The notes under the pieces: generated by a model | What the model saw: the letters and a program-made list of their open reading frames with translations, nothing else | The model's database searches: none | Told to the model about the DNA's origin: nothing | Part shown: piece after piece, positions 23,308-31,365 of the stretch | Position numbering within the stretch: the stretch's first letter is position 1 | How the letters are laid out: every line of letters begins with the position of its first letter | Program-made: the position numbers and the translations under genes | DNA from: Dorea sp. | GTDB lineage: Bacteria; Bacillota; Clostridia; Lachnospirales; Lachnospiraceae | Reading direction: 5' to 3' | Length of the DNA: 34,454 nt | Assembly (NCBI GenBank): GCA_022769185.1 | Contig: JALEKG010000034.1 | Location: 1 to 34,454 of the forward strand

Positions 23308-25085
23308 TGAGAAAATGGATCAACTCAGGAATTCAAAAAAAATATCTGAAATATATGGTCGCACTGTTAATGCTGGCGCTGTTTCTTTCCAGTATCGGGG
23401 TCTGGGCGTATGTGCATAAAAATATGACCGCTGTTATTGTAGATAAATATGAATTCATGAATGAAAAAATGGGAATTTCCATGGACAATCTCTATAAAAA
23501 AACAGACGAGGTAACGGCAGAATGTATCATCGATGATGATGTGCAAAAGAGTCTGAAGACCAAAGGGCTGGAAGAGGTGGAAAAGAGCGCCCTGAGCAAA
23601 TATTTTGCATACATTGATCTGGATCATGTATCGGAATACTGTTATGTAGATAATAAAAAAAATGTATATACAAAATCCTATTCGAAGATTTCTTACGAAG
23701 ATTTTGAAAAGAGCGGATTTGCTGAAAAGCTGGGAGATGAGTATGCGAAGACGCAGTGGTTCTGGGCGAAGGATGAGTTGTTTGGAAATGGTGAGGAAGC
23801 TCTGTTTATTGGAAGATATGTAAGGAGTATGGATTATTCTCATGAGCCGGGGATGCTGTTTTTGAAGATGGATGATTCGTTCCTGGCAGAGCTTGTCGAG
23901 GAAGAAGGAAACTTTAGAGAAGAGATTGCAGCCGGGATTGTAGATGCGCAAGGTCATATCTGTATGATCTGGTATCCGGAAAATTTCCAGCTGGATAAAC
24001 AGGCGAAAAAGACCATCAAAGAACTGGCGGACAGTACGTCTTCCGGGATGGTTCTGAACGCGGAAAATGTCAAAGGTGGTATTCTATCAGTCTATCGTCA
24101 AAAAGAAAGTGGAATGTTGATCTATACCTTGGTGCCGGATGAGGTTCTGTCAAAGGGAATGAACCAGATTCTTATGGTTATGTTAGGAATCTATCTGTTT
24201 GTCGTGATTGTGGCAGTTGGTGCGAGCATCTATCTGTCCAGGATATTTACCAGACCGATTCAGAAGATCAGTGAAGCGATGACCGGATTTGATGGGCAGG
24301 ATTTCAGTCATACGATTGAGCTTCATACGAATACAGAGCTGGATCAGATCGGACATTCTTATAATGAAATGTTGAAAAATATTGAGAGGCTTCTGGAGGA
24401 AATCAAGAATCAGCAGAAAGAACTAAGGACTAGTGAATTGAACATGTTGATCAGCCAGATCAATCCGCATTTTCTCTATAATACGCTGGATACGATCTAT
24501 ATGCTGGCGAGGATCAACGGAGAAGAGACGACGATGAAGATGATTCAGGCATTGTCGAAGTATCTGCGCCTTTCTCTAAGTAAAGGGAAAGATATTGTAA
24601 CGATCGGGGATGAACTGGAGAATGTAAGAAGTTATATGGAGATCCAGCAGATTCGGAATGAGAATCTTTTTCAATATGAAATTGACTGTCCGGAAGAGCT
24701 TAAGAAGCGTTGGGTGCTGAAGCTGATCCTTCAGCCGCTGGTAGAAAATTCCATTAAATATGGGTTCTGTGACATCTTTGAGGGTGGTTTGATCTGGATC
24801 AGTGTAAGAGAAGAAGATGGGAAGCTTGTATTTACAGTGTTCAATAACGGAACTCCGATGGATCAGAAAATGGCGGATCGGATCAATGCGCTTGGAACTT
24901 ATCCAATCGCGGAAATGAAGGAGTGTTTCCCGGACAAGCAGCACGGGTATGGAATTGTAAATATTATTACCAGGCTGCGGTTGAAATATGGAGAGGATGT
25001 TGTATTTGCTTATGAAGTTCAAGAAGAAGGAACAAAGTGTGTGGTTCAGCTTCCGGTGGATGGAACAGAAAATGATGAATTATAG
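23304..25085 (+). CDS. YesM-type sensor histidine kinase
   Basis: 593 residues. A transmembrane helix near residues 17-37, an extracellular Cache-like sensor of about 250 residues, a second helix near 290-310, and a HAMP domain (TRPIQKISEAM) lead to a His_kinase (PF06580) module with H389 in NPHFLYN. An ATPase domain with an N-box PLVENSIKYGF and a GYGIVNI glycine box follows. It overlaps the response-regulator stop in ATGA form, indicating translational coupling. Kinases of this class usually sense sugars or oligosaccharides directly or through a binding protein. A binding-protein gene overlaps its own 3' end. Confidence 0.92.
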   Translation: MMRKWINSGIQKKYLKYMVALLMLALFLSSIGVWAYVHKNMTAVIVDKYEFMNEKMGISMDNLYKKTDEVTAECIIDDDVQKSLKTKGLEEVEKSALSKYFAYIDLDHVSEYCYVDNKKNVYTKSYSKISYEDFEKSGFAEKLGDEYAKTQWFWAKDELFGNGEEALFIGRYVRSMDYSHEPGMLFLKMDDSFLAELVEEEGNFREEIAAGIVDAQGHICMIWYPENFQLDKQAKKTIKELADSTSSGMVLNAENVKGGILSVYRQKESGMLIYTLVPDEVLSKGMNQILMVMLGIYLFVVIVAVGASIYLSRIFTRPIQKISEAMTGFDGQDFSHTIELHTNTELDQIGHSYNEMLKNIERLLEEIKNQQKELRTSELNMLISQINPHFLYNTLDTIYMLARINGEETTMKMIQALSKYLRLSLSKGKDIVTIGDELENVRSYMEIQQIRNENLFQYEIDCPEELKKRWVLKLILQPLVENSIKYGFCDIFEGGLIWISVREEDGKLVFTVFNNGTPMDQKMADRINALGTYPIAEMKECFPDKQHGYGIVNIITRLRLKYGEDVVFAYEVQEEGTKCVVQLPVDGTENDEL

Positions 25086-26355
25086 AAGAATTGTGGCAGC
25101 AGTGACTGCGTTCATTCTTCTTCTGGGGCTTGCAGGATGTGCAAAACAGGAAAAGAAAAGTGTAAAAAATACATCAGAAGAAATTGTGATACCGATGATC
25201 CTGACGGTAGATCCGACAACTGGAAAGAAGAATGAGCAGGATCTGGTAGAAGCATTCAATCAGGCATATCAGGGTACTTATCGGCTTGAAGTAGACTGGG
25301 TGATGGAGACAGAAGAGGAATATAGAAAGAATCTGAAACGTCTGAATGTAACGGATGAACTTCCCGCGATCATAACAGATCTTCGGATGCTGCCTTCTTA
25401 TTATCAAATGATGATTCAGGAAGGTAGAATTGAGGATCTTTCTTCCTGGATTAATGAGGATTCTGAATGGAAGGATATGATTGAACCGACGGTGCTGGAG
25501 TCCTGCAGTGAAGAGGATGGAAGCATCTATCTGGCTCCGATCAGTACGGCGGCATTTGCCTGTTCCGGGGTGTTTTGGAATCAGAGCCTGTTTGAAGAAG
25601 CTGGAATCGAGAAATTCCCAGAGACCTGGGAAGCGTTCTGGGAGTGCTGTGATCGGCTGCAAGCCTGTGGGATTACTCCGCTTGCACTTCATACGGAAGG
25701 AACAGCATGGGCTCCGATGCTTCTTGCAACGGCTGAACTTTCAGATACGGAAGAGGGGGCAGCTTTTATGAAGGAGCTGTATCCGGAAACCTATCAGAAT
25801 GAGAGTGGCCTGCATCTGGCAGAGACCTTGAAAAGGCTTTTCCGGTACACGACGAATGATGCTATGCATACTGACTTTGATGTGGCTTTTACGAATTTTG
25901 TATCTGGGAAAGCGGCGATGATCCCAAATGGTTACTGGATGATCGACCAGATTCCAGAGGATTTTGCTGAGAATGTAAGATTCTCTCCATTTCCTGGCAA
26001 TAAGCTGATTTCCTCTCCTGAGACTTTCGGGTGGGCGGTTGTATCCGGCTACAGCGATGAGGTGAAAGAAGGTGCAGTGACATTTTTGAAGTTCCGGACG
26101 CTTTTTAACCAGGAAGAAAAGAAGGAGTTGTTAAAGCAGGATGGGGGCAATATCAGCCAGCTCCTTCAGGATTATATAGATGCGTTTACCGGTGATCCGC
26201 AGATCGTTCCAAATTATCAGGTGAAATGGAATTCTATTTTGCAGGAAGAGACACTGGGGCTGTATCTGCCGGATCTAGTACAGGGGAAGATGACGGAAGA
26301 AGAATTCGTACTCCGGGCGGATGAGAGCATACGGCAGTACGAGGAAGAACAATAA
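25072..26355 (+). CDS. Solute-binding lipoprotein coupled to the two-component genes
   Basis: 427 residues. A signal peptide ends in the lipobox LAGC (C23). The body is family 1 extracellular sugar-binding protein-like, with typical SGVFWNQSLFEEAGI and FVSGKAAMIPNGYW segments. The ATG at 25072 lies inside the kinase gene and overlaps it by 14 bases; only a weak GGA precedes it, so it depends on coupled translation. No permease gene follows directly. The main binding-protein gene at 26478 has its own leader. Placement in the regulator operon suggests this protein presents sugar to the kinase sensor and not only to a transporter; that role is inference. Confidence 0.85.
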   Translation: MMNYRRIVAAVTAFILLLGLAGCAKQEKKSVKNTSEEIVIPMILTVDPTTGKKNEQDLVEAFNQAYQGTYRLEVDWVMETEEEYRKNLKRLNVTDELPAIITDLRMLPSYYQMMIQEGRIEDLSSWINEDSEWKDMIEPTVLESCSEEDGSIYLAPISTAAFACSGVFWNQSLFEEAGIEKFPETWEAFWECCDRLQACGITPLALHTEGTAWAPMLLATAELSDTEEGAAFMKELYPETYQNESGLHLAETLKRLFRYTTNDAMHTDFDVAFTNFVSGKAAMIPNGYWMIDQIPEDFAENVRFSPFPGNKLISSPETFGWAVVSGYSDEVKEGAVTFLKFRTLFNQEEKKELLKQDGGNISQLLQDYIDAFTGDPQIVPNYQVKWNSILQEETLGLYLPDLVQGKMTEEEFVLRADESIRQYEEEQ

Positions 26356-26477
26356 TCAGAAGAGTATATTTTTTTGCATTATAAGTTTTTTTATTGTTAC
26401 AACCTTATCAATATTTATTGCTAAGATAGATACAGAACAAAGAAACAACATAGTTTCGGAAAGGTGAGGTAAAAAAT
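26356..26477 (+). promoter_or_regulatory. Control region of the maltodextrin transport operon
   Basis: An AT-rich gap of 122 bases. An inverted repeat AACAATAA (26348-26355) with TTATTGTT (26391-26398) and a near-palindrome CAATA-TT-TATTG (26409-26420) are possible sites for the AraC-type regulator. A -10-like TAAGAT lies at 26422-26427, but no proper -35 is present, as expected for an activator-dependent promoter. AGGTGAGG just before the next ATG is the ribosome site. Confidence 0.35.
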
Positions 26478-27788
26478 ATGAAAAAGCGTAAAGTATTATC
26501 AGTTTTACTGGTAGCTGCAATGACAGTGGGAATGCTCGCAGGATGTGGAAGCTCTTCTTCTTCTTCTGATTCTGGTTCTTCAGATGGAGATAAAGAAGCA
26601 TCAGGAAAGGTGTACTACTTAAATTTTAAGCCAGAAGCAGATGAGCAGTGGCAGGATCTGGCAGAAAAGTATACAGAGGAGACAGGAGTAGAAGTAACCG
26701 TTCTGACAGCTGCTTCAGGAGAATATGAAAAGACTCTGAAGTCTGAGATGGCTAAGACAGATGCTCCAACATTATTCCAGGTAAACGGACCGGTTGGCCT
26801 TGCAAGCTGGAAAGATTACTGCTATGACTTATCCGGATCTGATATCATGGGTGAGCTGACAGATGAAGGATTTGCTCTGAAAGATGGAGATCAGACACTT
26901 GGAATCGCATACGTTGTTGAAAGTTATGGACTGATCTATAACAAAGCACTTCTGGAAGAGGCTGGATATACAGCAGATGATATTACTGATTTCGACAGCT
27001 TCAAGAAAATAGTTGAAGATATCACAGCACGGAAAGATGAACTTGGATTCTCTGCATTTACATCCGCTGGTATGGACGGATCTTCTGACTGGAGATTTAA
27101 GACACATCTTGCTAACTATCCAATCTTCTTCGAATATAAGGATGAAGGAATTGATAATACAGACGCAATCAAAGGTACATATCTTGACAACTATCGTCAG
27201 ATCTGGGATCTGTATATCAACAATGCAACATGTGATCCGAAGCTTCTGTCCACGAAGACAGGTGATGATGCTGTAGCTGAATTCGTAACAGAAGAAGCTG
27301 TATTCTATCAGAATGGTACATGGGCATACAATGATGTAGCTGACCTTGGTGATGACAATATCGGAATTCTTCCAATCTATATGGGTATTGAAGGAGAAGA
27401 AGATTATGGTATCTGTACTGGTACAGAGAACTACTGGTGTGTAAATTCTAAAGCATCTGAAGAAGACATTCAGGCAACACTGGATTTCATGAACTGGTGT
27501 GTAACATCTGATGCAGGTGTTGAGGCTATGTGCAAAGATATGGGATTTGTAATTCCATTCAAGTCTAACCTTGAGTCTGAAAATGTACTTGTAAATGAGG
27601 CTAATGCTTATAATGCAGATAAGACTGCTGTAACATGGACATTCTCTACAATGCCATCTGAAGAGTGGAAGAATGGTGTAGGTTCTGCTCTTACCTCATA
27701 TGCAGCAGATCAGACAGATGCGAACTGGGATGCAGTTGTATCCGCATTCGTTGATGGATGGGCAACAGAGGCAGCGGCAGCAGAATAA
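26478..27788 (+). CDS. Sugar (probably maltodextrin) ABC transporter substrate-binding lipoprotein
   Basis: 436 residues. The signal peptide ends in the lipobox LAGC (C23), followed by a Ser/Gly/Asp linker that spaces the protein off the membrane. The family 1 binding-protein fold shows GLIYNKALLEEAGY and EAVFYQNGTWAYND segments. It captures an oligosaccharide outside the cell and hands it to the two permeases encoded next. Maltodextrin is inferred from the malQ gene in the same run of genes. The long 5' leader, the strong ribosome site and a GC hairpin after the gene fit the usual excess of binding protein over permeases. Confidence 0.9.
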   Translation: MKKRKVLSVLLVAAMTVGMLAGCGSSSSSSDSGSSDGDKEASGKVYYLNFKPEADEQWQDLAEKYTEETGVEVTVLTAASGEYEKTLKSEMAKTDAPTLFQVNGPVGLASWKDYCYDLSGSDIMGELTDEGFALKDGDQTLGIAYVVESYGLIYNKALLEEAGYTADDITDFDSFKKIVEDITARKDELGFSAFTSAGMDGSSDWRFKTHLANYPIFFEYKDEGIDNTDAIKGTYLDNYRQIWDLYINNATCDPKLLSTKTGDDAVAEFVTEEAVFYQNGTWAYNDVADLGDDNIGILPIYMGIEGEEDYGICTGTENYWCVNSKASEEDIQATLDFMNWCVTSDAGVEAMCKDMGFVIPFKSNLESENVLVNEANAYNADKTAVTWTFSTMPSEEWKNGVGSALTSYAADQTDANWDAVVSAFVDGWATEAAAAE

Positions 27789-27835
27789 TCGGAACGTAAT
27801 CAATCTGTAAGTTAAGTGAGATAAGGAAGAAGAAT

Positions 27836-27861
27836 GGCGGGCGGCAGTGGTTCGTCCGCCG
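27836..27861 (+). promoter_or_regulatory. GC-rich hairpin between binding-protein and permease genes
   Basis: GGCGG (27836-27840) pairs with CCGCC (27856-27860), followed by GTTTTC. The T-run is too weak for a full terminator. Such hairpins often stabilise the upstream mRNA or act as partial terminators, giving more binding protein than permease. Confidence 0.5.
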
Positions 27862-27890
27862 TTTTCATAAGTGAGAAGGAGGGCGATTTT

Positions 27891-28733
27891 GTGGAAAAAG
27901 CCATGAAACGTTATATGCCGATATTCGTACTGCCTACATTTTGTGCATTTATACTCGGCTTTATTGTTCCATTTATTATGGGAATCTGGCTTTCATTCTG
28001 TAAATTTACAACGGTTACAGATGCGAAGTTTGTAGGTTTCTCGAACTATGTAAAAGCATTTCAGGATACTGTATTCAGACATTCATTCTGGCTTACTGCA
28101 TTATTTGCAGTGGTATCCCTGGTAGTCATCAATGTATTTGCATTTGCACTTGCTATGGCACTGACTCAGAAGATGCGCGGAACGAACATTTTCCGTACGA
28201 TTTTCTTCATGCCAAACCTGATCGGTGGTATTGTGCTTGGTTATATCTGGCAACTGATCTTTGATGGTATCCTGTCAAATTATAATACAGCACTGAAATT
28301 AAATGAATGGCTTGGTTTCTGGGGATTGATCATTCTGGTAAGCTGGCAGCAGATCGGTTACATGATGATCATCTATATTGCAGGACTTCAGTCAATTCCG
28401 GGAGATGTTCTGGAAGCAGCACAGATTGATGGTGCAACCAGATGGCAAAGACTCTGGAAGGTTACAATTCCAATGATGATGCCTTCTATTACAATCTGTG
28501 TATTCCTGTCTATCACAAATGGATTCAAGCTCTTTGACCAGAACCTGTCACTGACTGCAGGTGAACCTTCAAAGATGTCAGAAATGATGGCATTGAATAT
28601 TTATAATACGTTCTATGGACGTACCGGATGGGAAGGTGTTGGACAGGCGAAAGCAGTCATGTTCTTTATCCTTGTTGTTATTATCGGAATGATCCAGTTA
28701 AGAGCAACTCGTTCGAAGGAGGTGCAGCAGTAA
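27891..28733 (+). CDS. ABC sugar permease, MalF/MsmF type
   Basis: 280 residues with six membrane segments and the EAA loop LEAAQIDGATRWQRLWKVTIP, which docks on the ATPase subunit. AAGGAGGG at 27876-27883 points to the GTG at 27891 as start. An ATG at 27834 with a weaker AAGGAAG would add 19 residues encoded by the GC hairpin and is less likely. With the 28734 gene it forms the membrane channel. No ATP-binding subunit gene is present in the window, so a shared MsmX/MalK-like ATPase encoded elsewhere is assumed. Confidence 0.9.
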   Translation: MEKAMKRYMPIFVLPTFCAFILGFIVPFIMGIWLSFCKFTTVTDAKFVGFSNYVKAFQDTVFRHSFWLTALFAVVSLVVINVFAFALAMALTQKMRGTNIFRTIFFMPNLIGGIVLGYIWQLIFDGILSNYNTALKLNEWLGFWGLIILVSWQQIGYMMIIYIAGLQSIPGDVLEAAQIDGATRWQRLWKVTIPMMMPSITICVFLSITNGFKLFDQNLSLTAGEPSKMSEMMALNIYNTFYGRTGWEGVGQAKAVMFFILVVIIGMIQLRATRSKEVQQ

Positions 28734-29570
28734 ATGAAGTGGAAAAATAAATTAAGCTGGGCAGGAACCGGTGTATTTACGATCCTTGGAATCATTTACA
28801 TCCTGCCGATCCTGATTGTGCTGATGAACTCATTTAAGAAAAAAGTATATATTAACAAAGAGCCATTTACACTGCCGAACGAGAAGACTTTCGTAGGTCT
28901 GGAAAATTATCTGACGGCCATTGACAAATATGAACTGCTGAGCGCAGTTGGCTGGACAGTGTTCATTACGATCGGATCTGTGCTGGTGATTCTGATCTGC
29001 ACATCTATGTGTGCATGGTATATTACAAGAGTAAATACGAAATTCACAAAGCTCCTTTATCTGTTATGTGTGTTTTCTATGGTTGTACCGTTCCAGATGG
29101 TTATGTTTACCTTATCTCTGGTTGCAGACCGTACAGGACTGAATACACCTTGGGGTATCATTATCATATATCTGGGATTCGGAGCGGGGCTGGCCGTCTT
29201 CATGTTCTGCGGATTTGTGAAATCTATTCCGCTTGAGATTGAAGAGGCAGCAATGATTGATGGATGTACACCGCTTCGTACATTCTTCTCTGTAGTACTT
29301 CCAATCATGAAACCTACCTATATCTCTGTAGGTATTCTGGAAACGATGTGGATCTGGAACGACTTCCTGCTTCCATATCTGGTGCTGGATCTGAATAAAT
29401 ACAAAACGATCTCTATCATTATCCAGTACATGAAAGGAAGCTATGGCCGTGTGGATATGGGTGCGATTATGGCAGCTCTGATCCTGGCTATTATTCCAGT
29501 TATCATATTCTATCTGTCCTGCCAGAAGCATATCATTAAAGGTGTTGCAGCCGGCGCGGTTAAGGGTTAA
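28734..29570 (+). CDS. ABC sugar permease, MalG/MsmG type
   Basis: 278 residues, six membrane segments, EAA loop IEEAAMIDGCTPLRTFFSVVLP, and a C-terminal VAAGAVKG tail typical of MalG-like proteins. The ATG follows the stop of the previous permease without a gap, and the ribosome site GGAGGT lies inside that gene, so the two are translated in tandem. Confidence 0.93.
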   Translation: MKWKNKLSWAGTGVFTILGIIYILPILIVLMNSFKKKVYINKEPFTLPNEKTFVGLENYLTAIDKYELLSAVGWTVFITIGSVLVILICTSMCAWYITRVNTKFTKLLYLLCVFSMVVPFQMVMFTLSLVADRTGLNTPWGIIIIYLGFGAGLAVFMFCGFVKSIPLEIEEAAMIDGCTPLRTFFSVVLPIMKPTYISVGILETMWIWNDFLLPYLVLDLNKYKTISIIIQYMKGSYGRVDMGAIMAALILAIIPVIIFYLSCQKHIIKGVAAGAVKG

Positions 29571-29615
29571 AATAGCATCATGAGCAGTAATAGATAAACT
29601 TGGAGGATAGATAAC

Positions 29616-31172
29616 ATGAGAAAAAGTGGAATGTTGATGCCAATCTCGGCATTACCTGGTTCCTATGGCATTGGCTGTTTTTCGAAAGAAGCCTATGCAT
29701 TTGTAGATATCCTGAAAGAGTCCGGACAGTCCCAGTGGCAGATTCTGCCACTGGGACCTACTGGGTATGGGGATTCCCCGTATCAGTCTTTCTCTACGTT
29801 TGCAGGTAATCCGTATTTTATTGACCTTGAGACTCTGATCGAAGAAGGACTTCTTACTGAAGAAGAATGTGATGCGGCTGACTTTGGAGATGTTGAAACA
29901 GCAGTTGATTATGAGAAAATATATCATGCGAGATTTGATGTGCTGAGAATCGCATACCAGAGAGCAAAACAGGCCGGAATACTGCAGAAGAGTGAGTATA
30001 CAGAATTTGTAGAGAAAGAAGAGTACTGGCTTTTCGATTATGCACTCTATATGGCGGTGAAAAATCAGTTTGGCGGAGCAAGCTGGGATCAGTGGGATGA
30101 AGATATCAGACTCAGAAAACCAGAAGCTATCAAGCGTTATTCGAAGGAACTTCAGGATGAGATCTCTTTCTATGAATATCAGCAGTTTCTCTTTCACGTT
30201 CAGTGGTCAGCGGTAAAAGCCTATGCAAATGAGAACGGTATTGAGATCATTGGAGATATTCCAATCTATGTTGCGTTTGACAGTGCAGATACCTGGGCAA
30301 ATCCAAAGCTGTTCCAGCTGGATAAAGAAAATCTTCCGACCGGTGTGGCAGGATGCCCTCCAGATGCTTTCTCTGCAACTGGGCAGTTATGGGGGAATCC
30401 ACTTTATGACTGGGACTATCACAAGAGTACAGGATATGACTGGTGGATCCGGAGAATCGCGCATTGCTTCCGGATCTATGATATTGTAAGAATCGATCAT
30501 TTCCGGGGATTTGATGAATATTATGCGATTCCGTATGGAGATAAAACGGCGGAACACGGGAAGTGGATGCCGGGACCGGGAATGGATCTGTTCTATGCGG
30601 TCCGTGAGAAGCTTGGTGATCTTCCGATCATTGCAGAGGACCTTGGCTTTTTAACAGATACTGTAAGGCAGTTGTTAAAAGACAGTGGATATCCGGGAAT
30701 GAAGGTGCTTGAGTTCGCATTTGCTTCAGGAGAAGACAGTGATTATCTGCCACATAATTATGAGAGAAATTGCGTAGTCTATACGGGAACGCATGATAAT
30801 GATACGCTGAAGGGCTGGTATGAAGCACTTGCTCCGGAAGACAGGGAGATGACGCTTGATTATCTGAATAATCGCTATACACCGGAAGAAGAGATTCATT
30901 GGGATTTTATCTGTCTGGCAATGCGAAGCGTAGCAGATACCTGTATTATACCGGTGCAGGATTATCTCGGACTTGGGAAAAAAGCAAGAATCAATACACC
31001 GTCTACTCTTGGCGGAAACTGGATGTGGAGAATGGAAAAAGATGCGTTTTCCGAGGAGCTGATTGCAAAGATCCGGAGAATTACGAAGCTTTCTGCAAGA
31101 TTTGAGCAGCCGGAAGAGAAGAAAGCAGATTCTGAATCGGAAATATCAAACAAGAAAATGCTTGACAAATAA
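29616..31172 (+). CDS. malQ: 4-alpha-glucanotransferase (amylomaltase)
   Basis: 518 residues, GH77 family. The catalytic residues are visible: nucleophile D294 in RIDHFRG, acid/base E341 in IAEDLG, and D394 in GTHDNDT. The N-terminal SPYQSFSTFAGNP block is also family-typical. It disproportionates imported maltodextrins, releasing glucose and longer chains. The last 20 residues are a charged low-complexity tail. TTGGAGGAT precedes the ATG, 45 bases after the permease stop, in one operon with the transporter. The promoter for the next unit overlaps its final codons. Confidence 0.95.
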   Translation: MRKSGMLMPISALPGSYGIGCFSKEAYAFVDILKESGQSQWQILPLGPTGYGDSPYQSFSTFAGNPYFIDLETLIEEGLLTEEECDAADFGDVETAVDYEKIYHARFDVLRIAYQRAKQAGILQKSEYTEFVEKEEYWLFDYALYMAVKNQFGGASWDQWDEDIRLRKPEAIKRYSKELQDEISFYEYQQFLFHVQWSAVKAYANENGIEIIGDIPIYVAFDSADTWANPKLFQLDKENLPTGVAGCPPDAFSATGQLWGNPLYDWDYHKSTGYDWWIRRIAHCFRIYDIVRIDHFRGFDEYYAIPYGDKTAEHGKWMPGPGMDLFYAVREKLGDLPIIAEDLGFLTDTVRQLLKDSGYPGMKVLEFAFASGEDSDYLPHNYERNCVVYTGTHDNDTLKGWYEALAPEDREMTLDYLNNRYTPEEEIHWDFICLAMRSVADTCIIPVQDYLGLGKKARINTPSTLGGNWMWRMEKDAFSEELIAKIRRITKLSARFEQPEEKKADSESEISNKKMLDK

Positions 31173-31191
31173 AAAATGGAATGTTAAGTTA
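31163..31191 (+). promoter_or_regulatory. Promoter of the PTS operon, overlapping the end of malQ
   Basis: -35 TTGACA (31163-31168) is formed by the last codons of malQ. The best-spaced -10 is TAAGTT (31186-31191, spacer 17). A better hexamer TATAAA at 31191-31196 has a 22-base spacer. Start near 31198, just before the antiterminator site. Confidence 0.5.
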
Positions 31192-31207
31192 TAAATAGTG
31201 ATAGCAT

Positions 31208-31238
31208 GTTACTTGTTTTTAGAAGACGAGGCATTAAC
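31208..31238 (+). promoter_or_regulatory. RAT site: ribonucleic antiterminator for a BglG/LicT-type protein
   Basis: GTTA (31208-31211) pairs with TAAC (31235-31238) and CTTGT (31212-31216) with ACGAG (31226-31230). GCAT is left unpaired on the 3' side, which matches the GTTACT...AGGCA pattern of LicT-type RATs. Its 3' half is the 5' arm of the terminator that follows, so the two structures exclude each other. The antiterminator encoded at 33537 is the obvious partner. Confidence 0.75.
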
Positions 31239-31284
31239 TATACATAAATCCAAGGGATGTTTATGTGTGTTAGTGCCTTTTTTT
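31229..31284 (+). terminator. Leader terminator of the PTS operon
   Basis: AGGCATTAAC (31229-31238) pairs with GTTAGTGCCT (31269-31278) and ACATAAA with TTTATGT inside it. Seven T follow. It lies about 80 bases before the EIICBA start codon and would block expression unless the RAT site is held by the antiterminator. Confidence 0.9.
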
Positions 31285-31365
31285 GTTACCATGCATGTGA
31301 TAAAAAGGAGCCCATCCACTGACGTATGTAAGCGTCCGGATCATGAGACGAAAAGGAGAAAAGAG

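Noticed and set aside
24988-25071. Upstream start for the first binding lipoprotein
   Set aside because: It would put 28 residues before the signal peptide and lie deep within the kinase gene.
31198-31365. A 56-codon extension of the EIICBA protein
   Set aside because: It covers the RAT and leader terminator; AAAAGGAG precedes the ATG at 31366.
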